Positions 44,336-52,660 of a stretch of DNA of 64,000 nt are shown one piece after another. The translations under genes were made by a program, and so were the position numbers. Source of the DNA: Marinihelvus fidelis (lineage in GTDB: Bacteria; Pseudomonadota; Gammaproteobacteria; Xanthomonadales; SZUA-36); the NCBI RefSeq assembly GCF_008725655.1, contig NZ_VYXP01000001.1, positions 276,120 to 340,119 on the forward strand, in the 5' to 3' direction. Position 1 is the first letter of the stretch; each line of letters starts with the position of its first letter. The notes below the pieces were generated by a model. The model saw only the letters and a list, made by a program, of their open reading frames with translations. It made no database searches and was not told the DNA's origin.

Positions 44336-44517
44336 CCCATGACCGGCCCCGCCCGGGTCACGATTTCACGCCGGCTTGACGCCCGTCAAGGCCGAAGCAT
44401 TGCGTCTTCATGACGAGTTCACTGCCCATTCACGGCCCGCGTGGAGACTTGTCGACGTGCTCAGCGGCCCCGCGCCGCCGGGCCACTACCGGACTTCATC
44501 AACGAGGAGAAGCAACC

Positions 44518-45591
44518 ATGAAATTACGCACGCAGGCTTTGACCGCCCTGGTCGCCCTCGGTGTCAGCGGCATGGCTTTTGGCCAGGCCCGCGTCACCGT
44601 CGCTCACTTTGCCCCGTTCGCCGACTCGCTGGACGCGACGTCCGTGAGCGTGGTGCTGAACGGCACCACCGCGCTGGAAGATGTGAAGTTCAAGGACTTC
44701 ACGGACTATATTGAACTGGACGCGGGTGACTACACCATCGACATTGTCCCGACCGGCGCGGCAGACCCGGCCATCACCGCCGACTTCACGCTGACCGACG
44801 GCATGGACTACACCGTCTTCGCGACCGGTAACGGCAGCAACCAGCCGCTGGAGCTGATGGCACTGGCCGATGACAACACCATGCCGGCGGCCGGCAACGT
44901 CAAACTGCGCGTTTACCACGCGGCGCCGTTTGCCGACACGCTGGAAGCCACCGAGGTCTCCATCCGCACCGCGGGCGGCGACATTGTCGGCGGCCTGCAG
45001 GGCGTGCCCTACGGTGTCGGCAGCGACTACCTGGAAGTCCCGGCAGGCACTTATGACCTGAAAGTGGCGTCCAATGACGGCCTGGTCAACTACATTGACC
45101 CGTTGCCCGTCGACCTGCCGGACGGCGCTATCGTCACCATCTTCGCCGTGGGCGACGGCGGCAACCAGCCGCTGGGCCTGATCGCGGTGCCGGTGGGGGA
45201 ACTGCCGCTGCGTACCCCGGTTGACGAGTCGGCTTCAGGCATTTTCCAGCTACTGGACGACCAGGGTGAAGTGGTTCCCGGCCACGGTTTCAACTTCTTC
45301 TCACTGGCCGGCCAGAACCGTGCCGTCGGCGACTGGCTGTTTTATGACGAGATGGGCGAGCCCACCTGGCTGACCTTCGACAGCGGCGGCGGTGGCTTCG
45401 ACGGCGAGATCACCACGGCCACGCTGTATCGCACCACGGAAATGGGCGGCCCGCAGACCGAAGACATTGGCACCATCACCATCGGCGTCGAGTCATGCCA
45501 GACCCTGGTCGCCGAAGTGACGATGGGCGATGACGCGCCGGTGATGTACTCCGGCAACCGCCTGACCCCGACGGCCAGTTGCCCGTTCTGA
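44518..45591 (+). CDS. Exported DUF4397 protein
   Basis: A 357-residue exported protein. The signal peptide (MKLRTQALTALVALGVSGMA) is cleaved about AFGQ. Two DUF4397 repeats follow: ARVTVAHFAPFADSL (about 24-110) and NVKLRVYHAAPFADTLEATEV (about 125-215), each with the pattern YHAAPFAD and a VPAGTYDL turn. The C-terminal part (about 240-357) is another beta-rich region with WLFYDEMGEPTWLTFDSGGG, reminiscent of domains in secreted adhesin-like proteins. Function is unknown. GAGGAG stands before the ATG at about 9 bases. It has its own terminator (45643-45671). Confidence 0.85.
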   Translation: MKLRTQALTALVALGVSGMAFGQARVTVAHFAPFADSLDATSVSVVLNGTTALEDVKFKDFTDYIELDAGDYTIDIVPTGAADPAITADFTLTDGMDYTVFATGNGSNQPLELMALADDNTMPAAGNVKLRVYHAAPFADTLEATEVSIRTAGGDIVGGLQGVPYGVGSDYLEVPAGTYDLKVASNDGLVNYIDPLPVDLPDGAIVTIFAVGDGGNQPLGLIAVPVGELPLRTPVDESASGIFQLLDDQGEVVPGHGFNFFSLAGQNRAVGDWLFYDEMGEPTWLTFDSGGGGFDGEITTATLYRTTEMGGPQTEDIGTITIGVESCQTLVAEVTMGDDAPVMYSGNRLTPTASCPF

Positions 45592-45642
45592 CGGCATAGC
45601 ACGCACTCCTTCCAAAGGGCCGTCCCCCTGGCCCAAGGTTTT

Positions 45643-45671
45643 CCGCCGGCCTCGTGTCGGCGGTTTTTTTT
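45643..45671 (+). terminator. Rho-independent terminator of the DUF4397 gene
   Basis: CCGCCGGC (45643-45650) pairs with GTCGGCGG (45656-45663; one G-T pair) and is followed by eight T residues (45664-45671). Confidence 0.9.
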
Positions 45672-45752
45672 GGGCGCTGAACACGTCGCGGCAGCAGGCA
45701 AGCTAAAGGTGAGGCGGTATACTCGGCCTATCTTCAGGGGCAAGGGGACCGT

Positions 45753-47813
45753 ATGCGCTACGAGGCGTTCATCAGCTATAGCCACAGGGACAAGGCCTGG
45801 GCGCGCTGGCTGCAGAACGCGCTGGAGCGCTACCGCCTGCCGAAGGCGCTGCGCGACCAGAACGGTCGCGATGGTGGCAAACGTTTGCGACCGTTCTTTC
45901 GCGACGATACCGAACTGGCATCGTCGGAAGACCTGACCGCCGCCATCACCCAGGCGATGGAACAGTCGGCGGCACTGATCGTGATCTGCTCGCCGCACGC
46001 CGCCGCCTCGCGCTGGACCAACAGGGAAATCCGCGCTTTTCGCAAGATCGCCCCCGACCGGCCCATCCTGCCGCTAATCGTCGAAGGTGGTCCCGAGCGC
46101 GACGCCCCCGACTGCGCCTTCCCCGAAGCCATGCTCTTTGACGACGCCGGCAACCCGCGCCCCGAGCCCCTGGCCGCTGACCTCCGCCCTGGCGCCGACG
46201 GCAAGCGCGGCGCACAACTCAAGCTCATCGCTGGCCTGCTGGGCGTCGGCGTCGATGCCCTGCGCCAGCGCGACCAGCAACGCCGCATGCGCGTCATGGG
46301 CGCCGCTACCGCCGGCGCCATGGCCGTCAGCGTCGTGACCATCACGCTGGCCATCCTGGCCGTCCAGGCCCGCAACGAGGCCGACGTCCGCCGCGGCCAG
46401 GCCGAAAGCCTGATCGACTTCATGCTGGTCGACCTGCGCGACCGCCTGCAGCCCATCGGCCGCCTGGACGTGCTCGATGCCGTCGGCGACGAGGCCAGTG
46501 AATACTTCAACGCCCTGGGTGACCGCGGCACCGACGAGGAATTGCTCAAACGCGCCCTGGCGCTGCGCCAGCTGGGCGAGGTGGAGTTTGCACGCCGTGA
46601 TTTTCCTGCCGCCCTTCAGGCGTTCGAGGACTCGCGTGAGCTGACCGCGGCGCTACTCGCCAGGCATCCGGACAACGCCGAGTACCTGTTCGAGCAGAGC
46701 CAGGCAGAGTTCTGGGTGGGGTACGTGGCCTGGCAGAACGACGACCTTGATGGTGCAGAACTCTCCTTTCAGCGCTATCACGACCACAGCCAGCGATTGT
46801 TGGCGAATGAACCGTCCAACGAAGACTACAAGCTCGAAATGGTTTTTGCCCTGACCAACCTTGGCGCCCTGGCACGTGCACGGGGCGATCGAGAGGCAGC
46901 GCTCCAATTTATTCAGTCGGCCAACCGGCTGAATGAAGAATTGCTGGCGAAAAACCCTGGTGACGATACGTTGAGGGAAGAGCTTGCCCAGGGATATTCA
47001 TGGGAGGGGTCGGCGCGTCGCGACCTTGGGGACCTGAGTGAAGCAGACCATGCGTTGGCAAGGTCTGAAGAACTGTTTCGGTCGCGCTGGAATTCCAGGG
47101 AAGACATGCGCTCCGGCGAGCGCCTGGCCTATCTGCTTGGTATACGCGCGGATTTGCAGTGGAACCTGGGCGATGTCGATAAGGCGCATGACATGGTTTC
47201 AGAATGCCAGTCGATTTTTGACGAGCTTGTTACTCATGATCCATCGAATGACTCCTGGGCGCACGCCAACCAGAGGTGCCGGGTCTGGGTTGCCGAAGCC
47301 AAGTTCTATATGGGCCAGGTCGAGGCAAGCCGACAGGTTCTGGATGACGTTTACCAGCGACTCTCAAATGATGGTCCTGCCTCGAAGCAAGGGGCGGAGC
47401 TCAATGCGTTATTGACTCAGACGGTATGCCTGCAATCCCAAATGGACTTTCGGCTGTCATCAGGCGCAGACGCTATCGGTCGGGCAGAGTCGTGTGTCCA
47501 GCATCGCCAGGCGTTAATGGACGCCAGTGATCAGTACACGGCGAATGTCGACTTTGCCCTGGCACTGGGCTCACTAGGCGCTGTCCTGGCGGCGCGGGGC
47601 TTCGATGATGAATCAAGACGAGCCTGGCAACGCGCGCTTGATGAGCTTGATGTCGAACAAATGCATACACCGAAAAGCCGGGCGGTGCTTGCCACGCTTC
47701 TTTCACGCATGGGAGATAGCGAGGGTGCGCAGGTTCACTGGCTTTATCTTGAAGAGATAGGATTCAGTGACCCACGTTATCGACCAACATTTGACGAGTT
47801 GGCCCGTAATTAG
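45753..47813 (+). CDS. TIR-domain, transmembrane, TPR-repeat protein
   Basis: A 686-residue protein with three parts. An N-terminal TIR domain (about 1-135) has the FISYSHRDKAWARWL entry, the FRDDTELASSEDL loop and S86-RWTNR-E92, where E92 corresponds to the catalytic glutamate of NAD-cleaving TIR domains. A linker (GLLGVGVDALRQRDQQRRMR) leads to one membrane helix (about 181-204). The C-terminal 450 residues hold TPR-like helical repeats (for example EVEFARRDFPAALQAFEDS, LGALARARGDREAALQFIQ). The C-terminal half looks less GC-rich than the N-terminal half. TIR enzymes serve in anti-phage defence, signalling or toxicity; here only the next small gene is a candidate partner. No defence gene cluster surrounds it. 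Confidence 0.87.
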   Translation: MRYEAFISYSHRDKAWARWLQNALERYRLPKALRDQNGRDGGKRLRPFFRDDTELASSEDLTAAITQAMEQSAALIVICSPHAAASRWTNREIRAFRKIAPDRPILPLIVEGGPERDAPDCAFPEAMLFDDAGNPRPEPLAADLRPGADGKRGAQLKLIAGLLGVGVDALRQRDQQRRMRVMGAATAGAMAVSVVTITLAILAVQARNEADVRRGQAESLIDFMLVDLRDRLQPIGRLDVLDAVGDEASEYFNALGDRGTDEELLKRALALRQLGEVEFARRDFPAALQAFEDSRELTAALLARHPDNAEYLFEQSQAEFWVGYVAWQNDDLDGAELSFQRYHDHSQRLLANEPSNEDYKLEMVFALTNLGALARARGDREAALQFIQSANRLNEELLAKNPGDDTLREELAQGYSWEGSARRDLGDLSEADHALARSEELFRSRWNSREDMRSGERLAYLLGIRADLQWNLGDVDKAHDMVSECQSIFDELVTHDPSNDSWAHANQRCRVWVAEAKFYMGQVEASRQVLDDVYQRLSNDGPASKQGAELNALLTQTVCLQSQMDFRLSSGADAIGRAESCVQHRQALMDASDQYTANVDFALALGSLGAVLAARGFDDESRRAWQRALDELDVEQMHTPKSRAVLATLLSRMGDSEGAQVHWLYLEEIGFSDPRYRPTFDELARN

Positions 47814-47873
47814 CCCAGAGATTCGATCCATTCGGCCAAAATCCCACAAACGAAAGAAAAAGGAGGCGTTCTT

Positions 47874-48293
47874 ATGACCACGACACTTTCCGATGTAACC
47901 CTGGATATCAGGAGTTCCAATTGTGGTTCGCCCGCGTTTGCCAAGGCGGCTACCCTGGTGGCATCCACGTCAAACCCGCAGTCACTGAGTTACAGCTACC
48001 AGTACGCCGGTGGGAGTGACACCCAGGGCAATGAAACCGTCCCGAAGGGACAGGGGGAACAATCTTTCCTGGTCAAGCTGATCGCTGATTCGCGTTATCA
48101 CCTGGTTGACGTCTCCTTCGGCACAGGAAACACACAGTTGAGCAAACACGATCAGGATACCTACAAGGTAACGATCAAGGATGCGGATGACGCGGTTGAG
48201 ACGGACTATTACCAACTGTCTGTGAAGGACACCTCCAACGGCGACTGCACCTTTTTGTGTGACCCCCGCGTGACCAACACCGATCCTGATTGA
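47874..48293 (+). CDS. Unrecognised 139-residue protein downstream of the TIR-TPR gene
   Basis: A 139-residue soluble protein of unknown family. AAGGAGG at 47861-47867 makes the start at 47874 firm. It has no signal peptide. The sequence is polar, with alternating beta-like segments (SLSYSYQYAGGSDTQGNE, LVKLIADSRYHLVDVSFG, TYKVTIKDADDAVETDYYQL) and a C-terminal region with two close cysteines (GDCTFLCDPRVTN); a third cysteine is near the start. This suggests a small beta-sandwich. It lies 60 bases after the TIR-TPR stop on the same strand, with no visible terminator, so the two probably share a transcript. GC is lower than in most neighbours. Function unknown. Confidence 0.75.
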   Translation: MTTTLSDVTLDIRSSNCGSPAFAKAATLVASTSNPQSLSYSYQYAGGSDTQGNETVPKGQGEQSFLVKLIADSRYHLVDVSFGTGNTQLSKHDQDTYKVTIKDADDAVETDYYQLSVKDTSNGDCTFLCDPRVTNTDPD

Positions 48294-48354
48294 GTGACCT
48301 TGCTCCGGTGGCCTCAAAGGGGGGGCACCGGGTGGGCTGTCACAAAAGTTTCTC

Positions 48355-48383
48355 TTGCTATTCAGGAATTTTAGGCCTACAGT
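48355..48383 (+). promoter_or_regulatory. Candidate promoter of the cold-shock gene
   Basis: TTGCTA (48355-48360), a 17-base spacer and TACAGT (48378-48383) form a plausible sigma-70 pair. It would give an untranslated leader of about 160 bases before the ATG at 48550, the usual length for cspA-type genes. The remaining 48294-48549 region has no gene and is AT-richer. Confidence 0.5.
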
Positions 48384-48549
48384 TCGCTCCGCACGTACCA
48401 GGCAGCTTTAAGTTGGAGCGCCGCGTGCTAACGAAAGATTAGTTGCAGTACCCTTTTCTCAGAAGTCCCATATTGGTAACCCCATTATTTCGATTTTCTT
48501 GAGACGCGCGATTGATCCGTCGTTTTTATTGATATTCAAGGAAATTGAC

Positions 48550-48753
48550 ATGCAGAACGGTACCGTTAAATGGTTCAACGAAGCCAAGGGCTTCGGTTTC
48601 ATCGCTCCTGAAGATGGCGGCAAGGACGTGTTCGTCCACTTCTCGGCCATCCAGGCTGAAGGCTTCAAGGTGCTGACCGAAGGTCAGGCCGTGACCTTCA
48701 AGATGGAAGACGGCCCGAAGGGCCCGCAGGCGACCCAGGTCGTTCCTGGCTGA
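48550..48753 (+). CDS. CspA-family cold-shock protein
   Basis: A 67-residue OB-fold nucleic-acid chaperone. [15 protein letters not shown] contains the RNP1 motif and VFVHFSAI the RNP2 motif; length and the end [10 protein letters not shown] match CspA-like proteins. It binds single-stranded RNA and DNA and opens mRNA structure, often at low temperature. The frame is open upstream, but the start at 48550 is fixed by the family N-terminus. A ribosome site is weak (AAGGAAATTG), which is usual with a structured leader. A strong terminator follows. Confidence 0.96.
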   Translation: MQNGTVKWFNEAKGFGFIAPEDGGKDVFVHFSAIQAEGFKVLTEGQAVTFKMEDGPKGPQATQVVPG

Positions 48754-48773
48754 AGCCGGCTTTCCGGACTTCG

Positions 48774-48804
48774 AAAAAACCCCGCCATCGGCGGGGTTTT
48801 TTTT
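48774..48804 (+). terminator. Rho-independent terminator of the cold-shock gene
   Basis: CCCCGCC (48780-48786) pairs with GGCGGGG (48790-48796), flanked by A-run upstream (48774-48779) and eight T residues (48797-48804). It is symmetrical enough to work on both strands. Confidence 0.93.
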
Positions 48805-48816
48805 GGCCTGAGTGTT

Positions 48817-48862
48817 GGGGTCAGAGTGGACTCCGACCCGACTCTGAGTCCACTCTGACCCC
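48817..48862. repeat. REP-like inverted repeat, copy A (GGGGTCAGAGT family)
   Basis: The arms at 48817-48833 and 48846-48862 are perfect 17-bp inverted repeats (GGGGTCAGAGTGGACTC) with a 12-base loop. It lies between the cold-shock terminator and the stop of the M14 peptidase. The same GGGGTCAG core occurs at 60062-60113 and 63957-64000. Confidence 0.85.
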
Positions 48863-48871
48863 TTCGCTTCG

Positions 48872-51826
48872 TCAGGGCGAGATCGGCGCGTCGGCGCCCA
48901 GTCCCGGCCCGTAGACCAGCGCGTTCAGCAACAGCCGGTTGGTGCCGTAACTGGCGCCGCGGAACATCGGCGAGCCAGCGAACAGGATCAGTTGGCCGTC
49001 GCCAACGGATTCGCGGGTGACCCAGGCGGCGTTGGCGACGCGTTGCGCGGCTTCCGGCCACAGCAGGCCGCTCATGCGCAGGCGTAACTCGTGCTGTTCG
49101 GGCAGGGCGGCCCAGCCGACGCGGGTAGTGCCTTCACCGTTGTCACTGCTGACGCCGGCGGCATTGAGTATGCCCTGCCAGCCGCTGGGCTCGACTTCGC
49201 GATACACACCCAGGCGCACCACGGCGCGGCTCTCATCGCCTGACATCAGCAGCGGGTTGTTCTGTACCAGCACCGGCAGCACCTCGCCCACGCCGCTGGT
49301 GAGCCAGTGGTGCTGGTCCACGCGCGCGGCGACATAGGCGCCGGACGGCATGAACTGTGCCTGCCAGGCATCCATCTGCTTCAGTTCGTCGGTCTTGGGC
49401 CGGGCCGGCGCCTTGCGCCAGGGGTAGTCGACCTCAACCGGGGCGGTGTGTGACCAGATGGCGTCGTCATCAAGGCTGACGTTGTTGGCCAGCCACTCGC
49501 GTTGCAGGCGGGTTTCATAGTCGTCCAGCTTGTCGAGCACGCTGCCCAGGGTTCGGACGCTGCTGAACTCCGCGTCCGCGTCGGTCAGCGCGCCGGTGGC
49601 GCCGTCGATGGCAATCAGCGTGCCGCCGGCACGGGTCCAGGTCTTCAGCGCGTCGCGCTCGCTGTCGGACAACTGCCCCCAGTACAGGTCCGGCAGCACG
49701 ATGACGTTGTAGCGCCGCAGGTCCAGGAAGCCGAGCATGTTGCGGTCCAGGTGCGAATGGCGGATGCCCAGGTGCCGGTCGATGCTGTGCCAGATGGTGC
49801 CGTAGTCGTAGCCGCTGGTGCTGCCGCGGGTGACGATGGCGATCTGCGGACGTTGAAGCGCCACGAAATGATGACTGCCGGCGTCGGCAAACTCACCCTC
49901 GCCGGCGCCGTTCGTGAACGCGGTGACGGGCAGGTTCAGTTCATTCGCCGTATCCGTGACGCGCGTAGCCAGTTGCTGCCAGTGCCCGTCGGCATCGACA
50001 CCTGCCTCGGGCGGGTTGTCGTAGCGCAGCACGACCACGCTGCCGCGTGGCGAGTCAGTACCGTCCAGCCGGGTGGCCTCGTCGGTCAGGCGCACGCGCA
50101 CGCCCTGTTCCAGCAGGCGGGCGGCGAAGCCCACCGAAGCGTCGTCCAGGCCGGAGGCCAGCCAGCCCATGCCTTCACCAACAGCCTCTGGTGCCGGGTT
50201 GTCGGCCTCGGAAACTGCCCACGGCGCCAGGCCGGCACGCAGGTGGCTGGGTACCTCCAGCGTTTCCAATCCGAACATCATTCCCAGGTTCCAGGCGGTG
50301 GTGTCGTACATGATCGAGTCGCCGTCGCGCAGCACGCCCTCGCGCTCGCGCCGCAGCACTTCGTCACTGATTGGCGTGTCGAACTCCAGCATCGTCGCCA
50401 GCAGGCGGGCTTCCGGCTGGCGGTTGGGAATGACCAGGCTGCCGGCCGGAACATCGTAGCGGTCAACGGTCTCGCCCAGCTGGTTGGTCGCGCCAGACAC
50501 GGTGAAGGCGTCATCGGCGCGGAAAATCTCGAAACCCTGCCATGCCAGCACGTCGGCCAGCGTGTCCAGGCGCGTGTGGTTGCCATTGGCCATGACCACG
50601 AAGCTGCGGTTGCCGTACGGGCCGCCGGACGACACGTTGGCGCGGCGGTCGGCCAGGTAGTCGCGGTACATCGCTTCGTGGTGTTCCGCCAGCGTCGACA
50701 GGTTGGCGAAGGTGCTGGTCACGTGGTGGTGCACGGCCTCGGCATAGGTCACAACGCGGCCATCGCCACGGCGCACGCCGTCTTCGGAGTAGCGCGCCTG
50801 TTCGTAGAGGATGTTCAGCGCGCCACGATACTGGCTATAGGTGGTGTAACCGGGGTACAGGTCGTCGAAATACTCGCGGTTGAAATAGGGCCAGGTGCGC
50901 TGGTCAAACTCGCGGCCCTGGTCTGCGGCAAAGACCTCGCCCCATTCACCCAGGTAGTCGGGCCGATGGGCGTTGATGGGCTGCGACGACGGGGAGAAAT
51001 GGTAGGTTTCCTGGCTACCCATCTCGTGCCCGTCAATGACAATCTGCGGGTACCAGCGGTTGATGGCGTCGACCTTGCCACGCGTCTCCGGGTTCACGCC
51101 CAGGATGTAGTCACGGTTCAGGTCGTACAGGTAATGGTTGCCGCGCCCCCAGGGCCAGGATTGGCGGTGCAGCAGTGACTGGTCATCCACGTTAGGTGCG
51201 GCGCCACGGGCTTCCTGCAGCGACTTGGTGAAGCGCGCGCGGCCGTCTGGGTTCATCACCGGGTCGATGATGATGACCAGTTCTTCCAGCAGCGCGGTCA
51301 CGGACGGGTCGGTCGAGGCCAGCAGGTGGTAGATCGACATCAGCGCGGCATCGGCGCCGGATGATTCGTTGCCGTGAATCGAGTAGCCCATCCAGGCGAT
51401 GCCGGGCAGCCGGCTGATGATCGTGTCGGCGTCGCCACCGGACAGTTCACGGGGGTCGGCCAGCCGGGCCACATCGGCCTGGATTTCGTCGCGGCGGCCG
51501 AGTTTGTCCGGCGTCGAGATGATCACGTGGTACAGGTCGCGGCCCTCGTGCGTGGTGGCGTAGGGCAGCATCACGGCGCGATCGCTGGCGTCCACCATGG
51601 CGGTGATGGCGGCGATCAGCTCATCGTAGGTGGCCGGGCGTTTGCCGGGCGTGAAGCCGAGCAGGTCCTCGGGCACCGGAATGGCCGGGTCATGCTCGCC
51701 CGGTAGCAGGGCGGTGTGGTATTCGAGCTCGGGGAAGGGCGTTGGCGCCAGGTTGTCGCGCGCGGCCAGCGTCGTGCTGGCAAGCAGGGTGAGGGCGGTC
51801 AGAAAGCAGGTAACGGAACGGCGCAT
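48872..51826 (-). CDS. Secreted M14-family zinc carboxypeptidase-like protein
   Basis: A 984-residue exported peptidase. The signal peptide (hydrophobic FLTALTLLASTTLAA) is cleaved near residue 21. The M14 domain (about 60-360) has the zinc motif MGYSIHGNESSGADAAL (HxxE: H-G-N-E), the NPDGRARF block that supplies the substrate-carboxylate and arginine residues, and an IDGHEMGSQETYHF strand with the third zinc histidine. The remaining 600 residues include a region resembling a glutamine-amidotransferase-like fold (VIVLPDLYWGQLSDSERDALKTW) and a final beta-rich part. Similar large M14 proteins are common in Gram-negative secretomes. Ribosome site is weak. It lies 42 bases after the HEAT operon, on the same strand. 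Confidence 0.9.
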   Translation of the reverse strand: MRRSVTCFLTALTLLASTTLAARDNLAPTPFPELEYHTALLPGEHDPAIPVPEDLLGFTPGKRPATYDELIAAITAMVDASDRAVMLPYATTHEGRDLYHVIISTPDKLGRRDEIQADVARLADPRELSGGDADTIISRLPGIAWMGYSIHGNESSGADAALMSIYHLLASTDPSVTALLEELVIIIDPVMNPDGRARFTKSLQEARGAAPNVDDQSLLHRQSWPWGRGNHYLYDLNRDYILGVNPETRGKVDAINRWYPQIVIDGHEMGSQETYHFSPSSQPINAHRPDYLGEWGEVFAADQGREFDQRTWPYFNREYFDDLYPGYTTYSQYRGALNILYEQARYSEDGVRRGDGRVVTYAEAVHHHVTSTFANLSTLAEHHEAMYRDYLADRRANVSSGGPYGNRSFVVMANGNHTRLDTLADVLAWQGFEIFRADDAFTVSGATNQLGETVDRYDVPAGSLVIPNRQPEARLLATMLEFDTPISDEVLRREREGVLRDGDSIMYDTTAWNLGMMFGLETLEVPSHLRAGLAPWAVSEADNPAPEAVGEGMGWLASGLDDASVGFAARLLEQGVRVRLTDEATRLDGTDSPRGSVVVLRYDNPPEAGVDADGHWQQLATRVTDTANELNLPVTAFTNGAGEGEFADAGSHHFVALQRPQIAIVTRGSTSGYDYGTIWHSIDRHLGIRHSHLDRNMLGFLDLRRYNVIVLPDLYWGQLSDSERDALKTWTRAGGTLIAIDGATGALTDADAEFSSVRTLGSVLDKLDDYETRLQREWLANNVSLDDDAIWSHTAPVEVDYPWRKAPARPKTDELKQMDAWQAQFMPSGAYVAARVDQHHWLTSGVGEVLPVLVQNNPLLMSGDESRAVVRLGVYREVEPSGWQGILNAAGVSSDNGEGTTRVGWAALPEQHELRLRMSGLLWPEAAQRVANAAWVTRESVGDGQLILFAGSPMFRGASYGTNRLLLNALVYGPGLGADAPISP

Positions 51827-51868
51827 GGGACATCCTGGCGGCTGGGAGCAGCCGCCAATCTATGTCCG

Positions 51869-52660
51869 CTAAGGTGACCCGGTCAATAGCGCCTGGATGT
51901 AATCAACGCCCTCGGGGCTGTCAGCCTGCGCCAGCCAGAACAGTGCGTGTTTGCGGTCGTGCATGTCCTGGCGGGTGTTCTCGATCAGCGCGATCAGCAC
52001 GTCGATGCGGTCCGGCGCGGGTGACTGGGCGTAGGAGAAGATGGCCTGCTCACGGATCTTCTCACGGTCACCGGCGGTCATCAGCTCGAGCAGCACGTCG
52101 CGGGTTTCTTCAACGCGCAGCTGGCCCATCCAGAAAATCGCGTGCTCGCGGGTGCGGGGGTCGTTGCCGTGCAGGGCCGTTTCGACCAGTTCATTCCGGG
52201 CCTCGGTGCCGGCATGCAGCGCGACGGCCATCATCCGGTCGTCGGTGTCGCTGTCGCCCAGCCAGGCCAGGCTGTCGCCGGTGGCGACCGGGCCCAGGTT
52301 GGTCCAGCCGTCCCGCGCATGAACCTCGCAACCGGGGCTGAAGGGCCGCAGTTTCGTGATTTCGCCGCCCTCGACCCGCGCGAAGAGGTTCATCACTGAG
52401 CCGCCTGCACCGCCCGCACCCGTCGTCACTGCCTGTGGCTCCGCTTCATCCACGTGGTCGACAGAAAAACCATCCTGGTCCAGGTCACAGGCCATGCGGG
52501 TGGGACGGTTGTTGTTCCAGGTGTGACAGCACCATTCGCCGCGGGTCTCCACGGCGTCAATCTGCCAGCGGTACCAGCCGTCGGCCGCGAACGGGGGGCG
52601 AGCGTCGGCGCTGACCAGGGTCGCGGAGAGTCCCAACGTGAAGACGAAGGCGCGGATCAC
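51869..52660 (-). CDS. Exported HEAT-repeat protein, second of pair
   Basis: A 263-residue exported protein. A short signal peptide (FVFTLGLSATLVSADA) precedes a cysteine-rich stretch with WYRWQIDAVETRGEWCCHTW and RMACDLDQDG (about 28-65), then HEAT-like alpha repeats (about 150-260): HAIFWMGQLRVEETRDVLLEL, QAIFSYAQSPAPDRIDVLI, HALFWLAQADSPEGVDYI. It starts with GTG, whose GTGA overlaps the stop of the upstream HEAT gene, so it is translationally coupled. Function is unknown; HEAT arrays bind proteins. It is the last gene of the sigma-factor operon, unless the M14 gene is included. Confidence 0.8.
   Translation of the reverse strand: MIRAFVFTLGLSATLVSADARPPFAADGWYRWQIDAVETRGEWCCHTWNNNRPTRMACDLDQDGFSVDHVDEAEPQAVTTGAGGAGGSVMNLFARVEGGEITKLRPFSPGCEVHARDGWTNLGPVATGDSLAWLGDSDTDDRMMAVALHAGTEARNELVETALHGNDPRTREHAIFWMGQLRVEETRDVLLELMTAGDREKIREQAIFSYAQSPAPDRIDVLIALIENTRQDMHDRKHALFWLAQADSPEGVDYIQALLTGSP

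Noticed and set aside
45753..47813. Calling the TIR-TPR gene a defence system
   Set aside because: TIR domains also work in other roles, the neighbourhood is ordinary, and no known companion such as a cyclase or Sir2 gene is present. Kept only as a hypothesis.
49502..51178. 558-residue plus-strand frame opposite the M14 peptidase
   Set aside because: Antisense of a gene with clear zinc motifs; low-complexity translation.
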